From Halanaerobiales bacterium (GTDB lineage: Bacteria > Bacillota > Halanaerobiia > Halanaerobiales > JADQBU01), in NCBI GenBank assembly GCA_016278435.1, contig JADQBU010000323.1:1-5943 (forward strand): a stretch of 5,943 bases of DNA. Direction: 5' to 3'. The notes under the pieces were generated by a model. It did not search any database and was not told where the DNA came from. It saw only the letters and a list, made by a program, of their open reading frames with translations. Both the position numbers and the translations under genes were made by a program. Below are positions 1 through 5,942 of this stretch, piece after piece. How positions within the stretch are numbered: position 1 is the first letter of the stretch; every line of letters begins with the position of its first letter.

Positions 1-293
1 TTACTATAAGCACGAGCTTAAAATAATGGAAACTATAGTCAGATTAGTTAAGGAAACGGGTTTAACCATAATTATGGCAACTCATTATAAAGTCCTGTCA
101 GAAGAAAACATGAAAAAATGTGTTTAATATATCTTCCCGGATTTTAACTTATGATGGTGAAGAAGGAAAATCAAGTTTTATCAGTAGAGAAATTGGTATC
201 AATGAAAGGGAGATTGAAAAAATAGAAGAATTTAATATCCCTTATGTGGTGATTGATTTCAACAGTATCAAAGAACAACAAGATAGATTATGA
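1..293 (+). pseudogene. 3' remnant of a FecE-type ABC transporter ATPase gene, deleted and frameshifted
   Basis: Frame 2 reads YYKHELKIMETIVRLVKETG, then LTIIMATHYKVLSEENMKK, and stops at 125-127. The stretch after the D-loop position and the TIIMATH H-loop match the end of siderophore/cobalamin-type ABC ATPases. In that family about 30 residues separate the H-loop from the E-V-L-T/S-E-E-N-[ML] motif; here a single Tyr separates MATH from KVLSEENM, so a segment of that size seems to be missing. At base 119 one extra T shifts the frame. Without it the codons read K-K-V-F-N-I-S-S-R-I-L, as expected at this point, and continue in frame to a TGA at 291-293. The 57 residues after the shift run past the usual C-terminus. 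The Walker A, Walker B and signature regions lie outside the window. The shift and gap are directly visible; family membership comes from motif recognition. Confidence 0.7.
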
Positions 294-570
294 CGGTAGA
301 TTTAAAGGCCGTCATCAGATTAAAAGTGAGAATGGTGTTGTTTCAGTTAAGGAGCTCCTGACCTATAAAGATATCGATGAGGTTAGATGTCTAGAGGGAG
401 ATGAACCTGGTGATAAATTTCAGGAAAACGAGAAAGTAAAACTGGGGAAAAAAGTTAAAACTTTCTTATGGAATAACAGGGCAGTCCTACTGGTATATAA
501 AGCGGATACAGAGGAAAATATCTCCTGGGCAACCTGTACCAGACAGCAGATTCGTAATTTATCTGTCTGA
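253..570 (+). CDS. Unrecognised small protein or C-terminal gene fragment, 105 aa
   Basis: The frame opens with TTG right after a TGA at 250-252, has no convincing Shine-Dalgarno site, and overlaps the last 40 bases of the decayed ABC ATPase frame. The product is soluble-looking, charged and lysine/glutamate-rich, with no signal peptide or membrane segment. Noticeable stretches are YDGRFKGRHQIK near the start, VRCLEGDEPGDKF in the middle and the tail SWATCTRQQIRNLSV, with two cysteines in all. I do not recognise the family. The poor start and position suggest it may be the displaced 3' part of a longer gene, possibly a C-terminal extension of the ABC protein joined by another frameshift between 253 and 290. 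A real short gene remains possible. It converges with the tetR-family gene, with 25 bases between stops and no clear terminator. Confidence 0.35.
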   Translation: MISTVSKNNKIDYDGRFKGRHQIKSENGVVSVKELLTYKDIDEVRCLEGDEPGDKFQENEKVKLGKKVKTFLWNNRAVLLVYKADTEENISWATCTRQQIRNLSV

Positions 571-595
571 AAAGGAAGTAAATCTTATCTAGCAA

Positions 596-1213
596 CTAAC
601 CGTTTTCAAGCTTAATTGCTTCCCAGAAAAAATTTATATGCTTATCAACCATATCGGCCGTATCCGGCCTTTTTCCCAGTAGTATATACTGAATCCGGAG
701 CAGGATAAAAAAACCAATGAATTCAGTAGCCAACAGAAGGGGTTCATATTTTTTAATCAACCCCTTCTCTATCATCTTACCAAAGATACCGGCCAGGATT
801 TCCCGGTCTTCTTCCATAATCTTTTCTTCAATGATTTTTTTAACCGAATCCCGATCATGTTCTCTCATAACAATTTTCATAAACTTCTGTTCCTCCGGTT
901 TCTGGATAAGATTAAGTGCCTTTCTGGCCAGAATTTGTAGGAATTCATGCGGCTTATCTATCTTTTCCTGTAGTTCATCACTGGTCAAGATACTTTTTAT
1001 CGACCCCGGTCCAAAAACCAGCGATAACTTCTCAAAGATATCTTTTTTCCCAGCAAAATGGTTATAAATAGAACTTTTCTGGATATCTACTCTGCCGGCA
1101 ATCTCCCTCATCGAAGTTCCGTGATAACCCTTGCTGGCAAACAGATCCAGTGCAGCTACCAGTATCCTGTCTTTAGTATCAATTCCCCCGGGCTTGCTTT
1201 CAATATCACCCAT
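596..1213 (-). CDS. TetR/AcrR-family transcriptional regulator, 205 aa
   Basis: The N-terminal TetR DNA-binding domain spans about residues 12-60. It includes the TKDRILVAALDLFASKGYHG helix region, the turn TSMREIA and the recognition helix ending SSIYNHFAGKKDIF, all close to the family consensus. The remaining helical part (about 60-205) should hold the ligand pocket and dimer interface; a hydrophobic helix around residues 164-180 (IGFFILLRIQYILLG) fits that. Length is normal for the family. An ATG 30 bases upstream (1241-1243) is also in frame, but it lies inside the preceding gene and has only a weak ribosome site; the chosen start has AAGGAAAGG nine bases ahead. It is the last gene of the exporter operon. 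The likely target is the ACGAACGTTCGT repeat at 5678-5695, giving autorepression relieved by a ligand, perhaps the exported compound. Family certain; target and ligand inferred. Confidence 0.93.
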   Translation of the reverse strand: MGDIESKPGGIDTKDRILVAALDLFASKGYHGTSMREIAGRVDIQKSSIYNHFAGKKDIFEKLSLVFGPGSIKSILTSDELQEKIDKPHEFLQILARKALNLIQKPEEQKFMKIVMREHDRDSVKKIIEEKIMEEDREILAGIFGKMIEKGLIKKYEPLLLATEFIGFFILLRIQYILLGKRPDTADMVDKHINFFWEAIKLENG

Positions 1214-1222
1214 TTTATCAGC

Positions 1223-1232
1223 CCTTTCCTTA
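1223..1232 (-). promoter_or_regulatory. Ribosome binding site of the tetR-family gene, overlapping the upstream stop codon
   Basis: On the minus strand TAAGGAAAGG ends nine bases before the ATG at 1211-1213, and its TAA is the stop codon of the beta-barrel gene. This site decides the start: the earlier in-frame ATG at 1241-1243 is preceded only by CAGGGCT. The shared bases suggest the regulator is translated by ribosomes finishing the barrel gene. Confidence 0.6.
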
Positions 1233-2294
1233 AAAGTGTACATTTAGCCCTGTATAGACTGAATCCTGGATTGGTACCCCATAGTCTTCACCTTTGTTAT
1301 TGACAATACTGGCTCCCAACTGAAGTTCCACTGCCTCTGCCAGGGAATAATTAAACTGTGGTCTAAGAATTAATATATCTTTATCCAGTTCATAAATCCC
1401 TGTTAACTCCAGTTCATGAAAACTTTGTACAGGATAGGTTATCCTTAAATTTAAAGCTTTAAAGTCAGGTTCCTGTGCCATGCGCCCCTGTTTATAATAA
1501 TACTGACCTGTAAGAGTTAGATTATTATCAAACTTATATTCAGCTCCGATAACTCCTTCCAGACTATTATTAAATAACTTATCATTATAGTCTTTATAGA
1601 CGACTTCTGTCCAGACACCGATTTCATTGATGGAACCTATCAGATCAAAGCCGCCTGCAGTCATTTCTGGGTTCATTATATATCCACCAGGTATTGTGAT
1701 TTCATCTCTACCCTTAAATCCACTCCAGGAAAGGTCCCAGCCGTGGAACTGTCTCTTTGTTACTTTCAGAGCATATTCCATATCATCCAGGTCAGCCAGA
1801 CTGTTTTCATCAGCAGCAAATGGTGCAACTACACCTGTCAATTCAATATTACTGGAACCATAATATGTACCCTTTACAGCCCGGATACCTTCTGTAAAGG
1901 TAATAGGTTCTAACTGCAGCAATTGCTGAGTATTAAAATAGGAAGTTGGGTTGATTTTATAAGAACTACCCCAGTTAATCTCCTGTTTTCCCAGCCGCCA
2001 GTCCATATTAGCTGTATAATAATCAAGATAAATCTGAGGCATCTTTAACTGAATATCATCAAGATCATCATTTTTTCTCAAAACAAGATCCATATAAAAA
2101 TCTGATGAGAAACCAAATTGCTTTTCACCGGTTATTGTTAAGAGTTCATCGTAACCCAGATTTTCACTCTTAAAGTTATAATCCAGAAAGCTCTGCATTG
2201 AGCCTGAAAGATCTAATCCACCGGCCAGACAATAAGTGGAAACTGTTAAGAGTAATATGATTAAAAGTAATAAAATTTTTTTCCTTTTTATCAT
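1230..2294 (-). CDS. Secreted probable outer-membrane beta-barrel protein, 354 aa
   Basis: A typical signal peptide (MIKRKKILLLLIILLLTVST, then YCLA) ends near residue 24-25, with likely cleavage after CLA. The mature part alternates polar and hydrophobic residues in short strands separated by Gly/Asn/Asp turns, with many Tyr and Trp, and ends VYTGLNVHF. A C-terminal strand finishing in Phe is the classic outer-membrane barrel insertion signal. The segment WRLGKQEINWG (about residues 99-109) followed by INPTSYF resembles the R-x-G-[KR]-Q-x-x-x-W-G...NP pattern of DUF1302-like barrels. Three in-frame ATGs compete: 2330 has no ribosome site, 2312 has AAGGGTGAT, and 2294 has AAAGGG. I chose 2294 because it gives a standard signal peptide, but 2312 is nearly as good. 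The Cys in the signal peptide is not in a lipobox. Its position after an exporter and LolA-like gene suggests the outer-membrane part of the same system. Exact family not identified. Confidence 0.75.
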   Translation of the reverse strand: MIKRKKILLLLIILLLTVSTYCLAGGLDLSGSMQSFLDYNFKSENLGYDELLTITGEKQFGFSSDFYMDLVLRKNDDLDDIQLKMPQIYLDYYTANMDWRLGKQEINWGSSYKINPTSYFNTQQLLQLEPITFTEGIRAVKGTYYGSSNIELTGVVAPFAADENSLADLDDMEYALKVTKRQFHGWDLSWSGFKGRDEITIPGGYIMNPEMTAGGFDLIGSINEIGVWTEVVYKDYNDKLFNNSLEGVIGAEYKFDNNLTLTGQYYYKQGRMAQEPDFKALNLRITYPVQSFHELELTGIYELDKDILILRPQFNYSLAEAVELQLGASIVNNKGEDYGVPIQDSVYTGLNVHF

Positions 2295-2414
2295 ATTTAT
2301 CCCTTTTAGCATATATATCACCCTTGTCATATTTTTTGTTTATTAGTCTTATTAAAATGCCGGATAGAACCCAGTCAGTAGGAATAGCATAATTTTCTAG
2401 TTTACCCAGTATTT

Positions 2415-3182
2415 TTAACGTTTCAGGAACCTGACAGTGAAGATCTGTTCATCTAATGGTTGGTCATAGACTACATCAACCATCTCAATGACTGTTTTTG
2501 TCCCTTTCTGTATATTTTCCATGGTTAATTCCTGTGGGGTCCAGTACCCGTCAATTTCCCTGTGGTCAGCAGGAGTCATCACTTTTAATAATTCATCATC
2601 AGAATCATAAAATTCACTCTTGCGGGGATACCAGTTATTCTTATCTACCCACATTTTTACATAGCTGTATTCTATGTCAGGATTGGTTGGAACCATCTTC
2701 AATACAAACACTTCTTGATTTTCTTCTAAAATAGTTGCCTGATAATCATCCCGGAAATTGGCTCCACCCAGGATGGTTAAATCATTAAAACTGAAATCAG
2801 TTCCAACAAAACTACCATTTCTCTGACTGGATGCTATTTTACGGACACTACCCAGGGCCGGCATATATAAATACATATCTTCACTACCACTTTCCTGTTC
2901 CAGGGATAAAAAGGCAGTTCCTTCAATTGTTGCCGGGGACAAAAAACGGACAAAAGACTTAGTTAGACCCTCCTGATTATTCTTATAAACCTCCATTTCC
3001 CTTTCCCGGGCATCACCACTGGCACTATATAATTTCATGTTCATCTGTAAATGAGCAGTCGTAGACTGCATCTCCTCCTCTACCCTGGCCAGAACATCAT
3101 CGCCTGTCATAGCAGCACTTGCCGGCAAAACCACTATAGCCAATAAAAATATTATAATTAATAAAATTATTGTTCTTCTCAT
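2415..3182 (-). CDS. LolA-like outer-membrane lipoprotein-sorting protein, COG2834 type, 255 aa
   Basis: Residues 1-23 form a signal peptide (basic MRRT, hydrophobic core, ASA before the cleavage point). The mature domain carries the COG2834 hallmark: LYMPALGSVRKIASSQR (about 105-121) followed by GSFVGTDFSFNDL (123-135). Next come an EVFVLKMVP strand, the segment YSYVKMWVDKNNWYPRKSEFYD and a final TMENI...T...V strand pattern. All fit the half-open beta-barrel fold that carries lipids or lipoprotein acyl chains in the periplasm. A good ribosome site (AAAGAGGTG, 3192-3200) lies nine bases before the ATG. Proteins of this group are often encoded beside MMPL/RND exporters, as here, and are thought to accept or present an amphipathic cargo. 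It is probably not the housekeeping LolA, because no LolCDE genes are nearby and its partner is an RND-type exporter. Cargo unknown. Confidence 0.88.
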   Translation of the reverse strand: MRRTIILLIIIFLLAIVVLPASAAMTGDDVLARVEEEMQSTTAHLQMNMKLYSASGDAREREMEVYKNNQEGLTKSFVRFLSPATIEGTAFLSLEQESGSEDMYLYMPALGSVRKIASSQRNGSFVGTDFSFNDLTILGGANFRDDYQATILEENQEVFVLKMVPTNPDIEYSYVKMWVDKNNWYPRKSEFYDSDDELLKVMTPADHREIDGYWTPQELTMENIQKGTKTVIEMVDVVYDQPLDEQIFTVRFLKR

Positions 3183-3229
3183 TTAATATTTCACCTCTTT
3201 AAAATTTTCCTGAATCCAATTATCATTCC

Positions 3230-3242
3230 AATTCTGAGAATT
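3230..3242. repeat. 13-bp perfect palindrome between the exporter and LolA-like genes
   Basis: AATTCT-G-AGAATT is a perfect inverted repeat with a one-base centre, 48 bases upstream of the LolA-like start. It does not extend further and no convincing -35/-10 pair lies beside it. It may be a weak binding site or chance in AT-rich spacer DNA. Confidence 0.25.
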
Positions 3243-3276
3243 CCCTTGATTTTCAATTGAACTCTTTTATTCCTGG

Positions 3277-3296
3277 AAAAGGGGGGGCAGCCCCCG
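3277..3296 (-). terminator. Short GC hairpin with T4 tract after the exporter gene, possible attenuator
   Basis: Ten bases past the exporter stop codon the minus strand reads C-GGGGG-CTG-CCCCCCC-TTTT. A five-pair all-GC stem with a three-base loop is followed by two more Cs and four Ts, then CC. The position suits an intrinsic terminator, but the stem is short and the T tract brief and interrupted, so partial termination is more likely than a full stop. I see no convincing new promoter in the remaining 95 bases, so the three downstream genes probably depend on readthrough. That could set lower levels of carrier, barrel and regulator than of exporter. Confidence 0.45.
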
Positions 3297-3305
3297 CTCT
3301 GGATA

Positions 3306-5594
3306 TTAGTTGCTTTTTACTTCAGCCCTCTCTTTAATTTCCTGCTCCGGTTCTAGAAAACGCGGTTTAAAGACAATACAGATAGCCGGAAGAATAAACA
3401 GGGCACCAATCAGGCAGGAAGTTATTGAAACCACAATCAACATACCGAAAAACTGTACCGGTAAAAAGTTAGAAACCAGTAAAATGGAAAAACCAACAAC
3501 TACAGAAAGTGCATTAAATATAATACCTCTCCCGGTTGTCTTCAAAGTAGTCTTTACAGCATCAATGGAATCACTATTTTGTTTTTCCCGCCGGTATCGC
3601 CAGAGAAAATGAATTGTATAATCAACACCCACCCCAATCATAATCGAAGAAAGCATTGCTGTAATCATATTCAATTCTATATTGAGATAACCCATCAAAC
3701 CAAAAAGACTGATAACAGCCAGAGATAGTGGTAAAATAGCCAGTAGACCGGCCATCAGCGATCCAAATAAAATCATGACAATAATTGCAACCAGAACTAT
3801 CGAAAGAACAAGACTTAAAATCTGCCCCTGAACGATAGATTCGACCAGTTCAGCCAGTAGATGAGCAAAACCACCGTAGAGAACAAAGGGAGAATCACTG
3901 TGCTGCTGAATATAATTGCTGATATAGTCTACAATCTGTTTTATTTTATTTGTACTGTTGGTAGAGATCCTCACATTGACCAGGGCATGTTCCTGATTAA
4001 AGTCAATCCATTTGCTCATATCAGCCGACATGGAATAAAGCAGCAGATATTGAGATATCGCATTACGTGAATCAGGAATCCTGTCATACAGTTCATCTTC
4101 ATTATGAAGTACTTCATTCATCCTTCTAATCAGAGTGGAAACTGCTGTTACTTCTCCTACATTTTCTTTTGCTTTTATATCCTGGACAAAATCATCTATC
4201 TCATTCATTACTACTGGATCTGTAATATCACCTTCAGCCACAACAGACAGATTGGTCGCTCCTCCGAAGTACTTATTCATTATCTCATTGGCTTTAACAA
4301 TATCATAGTTCTTACCAAAATAATTAATAGGATTGGTATCAATCACCAGCCTGGTAATTCCGGTTGCAATCAAAATAACCAGAATAAGTGAAATGAATAT
4401 TACCTGTTTAGTATTACCTGTTACTAATCCGGCTATTTTATCGAGCAGTCTTTCCAGAAGATATTTTTTTTGTTTTTTCTTTGTAATAGGTTCAGCTTTT
4501 GGCATCAGGGAAAGCACAGCCGGTATATACATTAAACTGGCTATCAACGCATATCCAATACCAACTGAGGCCAGAATACCCAGCTGCCGGGCAGGTATTA
4601 TGATATGTGCCAGTAAACAGAGCATCCCTACCATTGTTGTAACTCCAGTAGCAATAATGGGGTTTCCCAGATTTTCAATTACCTTCCTTGAAAGTGTCTT
4701 TTCATCTATCTTGAGTCCTTCTCTATTTTCAGCCTGATAGTCAGCAATGATATGAATACCATAGTCATTGGTAACAGCCAGGAGTATAACAGGCAAGATG
4801 ATGGTTATTAATTGAATCTTCCAGCCCAGTAGAGAAATCAGTCCTATCGAAACAATTATTGACATGACAACGACCTGAAAGGGAAGTATAACACCCCGGA
4901 ACTGTTTGAAACATATGTATAAAAATATTAACATAATTATAAGTCCCAGAGGAATAAAACGCTGCATATCAGATCTCATGTTGTCTGCTGATTCCGCCCT
5001 GAGAACCGGTAACCCGGTAACGTATATTTCACCATCTCCCGGGGTATTCTCAACAATTTTATTAACTGCAGCCAGTAATTCACTATCTTCATAATTTTCT
5101 TTCAGGATTCCAACTACAGCCGCAGCTTTGAAATCACTGGAGATTATATTACCATAAACCAGATCATTTTTCTTAATCCTACTCCTTAAATCTTCAATTT
5201 CCTGCTTGTTTTGTGGTATGGCCTTGATAGAATCTTCAATTATTAACTGGTCATTCTCCCCTGTTATGTCCTGAATTGTAAAGGGACTTTTTACCTGTTC
5301 AACCTGTTTTACTTTTTCCAGCTTATCGGACAGACTTTTTATTCTGCTTAAAACCCCTGGAGATAAAACATCATCGGCAACAATTCCTACCATTACTATC
5401 TCTGTTCCCCCGAAGATATCTTCTATCTTTTTTATATTTATTCTGGCTGGTAAATTTTCAGGAATCTGGCTCTTAATGGAAGTATCAATTTCTGTTTGTG
5501 GAATCTGTATTGCAAAAAATACTGTTATTAATAGAAATATAATTATAACTATTTTAGGATGATTAACCGAAAAATCACCAATCTTCTTGATCAT
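3306..5594 (-). CDS. MMPL/RND-superfamily exporter (COG1033-like), 762 aa
   Basis: This is an inner-membrane proton-driven exporter with the duplicated RND layout. TM1 is near residues 13-30, followed by a periplasmic domain (about 31-210) and TM2-6 (about 212-362). A cytoplasmic KKKQKK linker, TM7 (398-416), a second periplasmic domain (417-588) and TM8-12 (590-741) complete it. Acidic proton-relay motifs occur in both halves: TNDYGIH (275-281) in TM4 and GVGVDYTIH (654-662) in TM10. The length of about 760 residues with small periplasmic loops is that of single-chain MMPL/HpnN-like lipid exporters rather than the ~1000-residue AcrB type; no membrane-fusion (HlyD/AcrA) or TolC gene is nearby. 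It is the first gene of the operon, with ribosome site GGAAAGAGGGG (5600-5610) ahead of the ATG. By family analogy the cargo is a lipid or amphipathic molecule handed to the LolA-like protein encoded next. Family confident; substrate inferred only in kind. Confidence 0.92.
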   Translation of the reverse strand: MIKKIGDFSVNHPKIVIIIFLLITVFFAIQIPQTEIDTSIKSQIPENLPARINIKKIEDIFGGTEIVMVGIVADDVLSPGVLSRIKSLSDKLEKVKQVEQVKSPFTIQDITGENDQLIIEDSIKAIPQNKQEIEDLRSRIKKNDLVYGNIISSDFKAAAVVGILKENYEDSELLAAVNKIVENTPGDGEIYVTGLPVLRAESADNMRSDMQRFIPLGLIIMLIFLYICFKQFRGVILPFQVVVMSIIVSIGLISLLGWKIQLITIILPVILLAVTNDYGIHIIADYQAENREGLKIDEKTLSRKVIENLGNPIIATGVTTMVGMLCLLAHIIIPARQLGILASVGIGYALIASLMYIPAVLSLMPKAEPITKKKQKKYLLERLLDKIAGLVTGNTKQVIFISLILVILIATGITRLVIDTNPINYFGKNYDIVKANEIMNKYFGGATNLSVVAEGDITDPVVMNEIDDFVQDIKAKENVGEVTAVSTLIRRMNEVLHNEDELYDRIPDSRNAISQYLLLYSMSADMSKWIDFNQEHALVNVRISTNSTNKIKQIVDYISNYIQQHSDSPFVLYGGFAHLLAELVESIVQGQILSLVLSIVLVAIIVMILFGSLMAGLLAILPLSLAVISLFGLMGYLNIELNMITAMLSSIMIGVGVDYTIHFLWRYRREKQNSDSIDAVKTTLKTTGRGIIFNALSVVVGFSILLVSNFLPVQFFGMLIVVSITSCLIGALFILPAICIVFKPRFLEPEQEIKERAEVKSN

Positions 5595-5622
5595 ATAATC
5601 CCCTCTTTCCTCGCTTCCGTAT

Positions 5623-5639
5623 TGTCAAAAGTTTTGACA
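5623..5639. promoter_or_regulatory. 17-bp perfect palindrome over the predicted P2 start site
   Basis: TGTCAAAA-G-TTTTGACA is perfectly symmetric with one central base at 5631. It touches the -10 box of P2 and covers its predicted start, 29 bases before the exporter ATG. As DNA it could be an operator for a second, unidentified regulator. As RNA in the P1 leader it could form an 8-bp stem, though the one-base centre would force part of that stem open. It is unrelated in sequence to the ACGAACGTTCGT repeat. Confidence 0.45.
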
Positions 5640-5667
5640 TAATACACTCGTAGGTTTTTGACTGCAA
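5639..5667 (-). promoter_or_regulatory. Second, weaker candidate sigma-A promoter (P2) of the exporter operon
   Basis: On the minus strand TTGCAG (5662-5667) and TATTAT (5639-5644) are separated by exactly 17 bases. The -10 box matches consensus at five of six positions; the -35 box only at the first three. The predicted start is near 5632, at the centre of the 17-bp palindrome, which leaves a leader of about 37 bases. Confidence 0.4.
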
Positions 5668-5677
5668 CTGTATAAAT

Positions 5678-5695
5678 CTTACGAACGTTCGTTAG
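5678..5695. promoter_or_regulatory. Probable TetR-type operator, inverted repeat with core ACGAACGTTCGT
   Basis: The core at 5681-5692 is a perfect 12-bp palindrome. Extended by three bases each side (CTT...TAG), eight of nine positions per arm pair. Size and form match operators of TetR-family repressors, many of which bind CGAACG/CGTTCG-like half-sites. It lies about 8 to 25 bases downstream of the predicted P1 start and just upstream of the P2 -35 box, so a bound dimer would block P1 clearance. The only regulator gene in the window is the TetR-family gene ending this operon, making it the obvious candidate ligand of the site. Confidence 0.7.
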
Positions 5696-5708
5696 TTTAT
5701 CTATAAAA

Positions 5709-5737
5709 ATTATAACCCTTTATATTCTATTAGTCAA
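5709..5737 (-). promoter_or_regulatory. Strong sigma-A promoter (P1) for the exporter operon
   Basis: On the minus strand TTGACT (5732-5737) and TATAAT (5709-5714) are separated by exactly 17 bases, eleven of twelve consensus positions. The predicted start is near 5702, giving a leader of about 108 bases that carries the operator and the 17-bp palindrome before the exporter ribosome site. Confidence 0.7.
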
Positions 5738-5893
5738 ATAATTTTCTGGTCTATAAAATTTGATTTACACCCCCACAGATATATCCTCTAACTCATCCAA
5801 CTCCACCAGACCATGACTAATACTTATTTCTCATTGATAATATACACTTCATTATTTTTGACAGGATTTTTCCCATTTATTTTTACATAAATT
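5738..5893. other. Gene-free AT-rich spacer upstream of the operon
   Basis: No supportable gene is present on either strand. On the minus strand a short open stretch from about 5826 to a TAA at about 5770 ends HGLVELDELEDISVGV; it has no start or ribosome site and could be the tail of a lost gene or chance. On the plus strand a perfect -35 box (TTGACA, 5858-5863) precedes the terminal hairpin, but the matching -10 (TTTTAC or TTTACA near 5881-5887) is poor. Confidence 0.5.
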
Positions 5894-5942
5894 TAGCCAG
5901 GAAAGCCTCGTCCTTTGTCAAAGGGCGGGGATGAATTGGCTA
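5894..5942 (+). ncRNA. Two-part hairpin at the window edge, possible IS200/IS605-type end or small structured RNA
   Basis: TAGCCA (5894-5899) pairs perfectly with TGGCTA (5937-5942), and G5900 can pair with T5936 as G-U. Inside, CCTCGTCCTTT (5906-5916) pairs with AAAGGGCGGGG (5920-5930) over eleven positions across a GTC loop. Two of these pairs are G-U on the plus strand and would be C-A mismatches on the minus strand, so the folded molecule is more likely plus-strand RNA or single-stranded DNA. A GAAAGCC stem ending GGGCGGGG resembles the subterminal hairpins of IS200/IS605 elements and the 3' ends of TnpB guide RNAs. No tnpA or tnpB frame is visible before it; any such gene would lie beyond the window. 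No U-tract follows, so a terminator is unlikely. Structure is seen; identity is a guess. Confidence 0.4.

Noticed and set aside
717..1303. Open frames on the plus strand opposite the tetR-family gene (717-1067 and 1058-1303)
   Set aside because: They lie antisense to a clear TetR gene, show no family motifs, and have compositions (Ser/Ile/Phe-rich) typical of reverse-complement shadows.
2220..2235. Cysteine in the barrel protein's signal peptide as a possible lipoprotein site
   Set aside because: The residues before it are S-T-Y, which do not form a lipobox, and the C-terminal Phe strand supports a barrel rather than a lipoprotein.
1627..2734. Plus-strand frames at 1627-1863 and 2498-2734
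   Set aside because: Both are antisense to well-supported secreted-protein genes and show no recognisable domain.
3183..3276. Separate promoter for the LolA-like gene
   Set aside because: TTGAAA and TTGGAA occur on the minus strand, but no acceptable -10 box lies 16-18 bases downstream of either.
3310..5094. Several plus-strand frames of 62-134 codons opposite the exporter gene
   Set aside because: All are antisense to the MMPL gene; their hydrophobic stretches mirror the reversed transmembrane codons and none has a credible ribosome site or motif.
5770..5826. Minus-strand stretch ending HGLVELDELEDISVGV as a gene tail
   Set aside because: It is only about 20 codons after a stop, has no start or ribosome site and no recognised family; noted in the spacer entry but not called.
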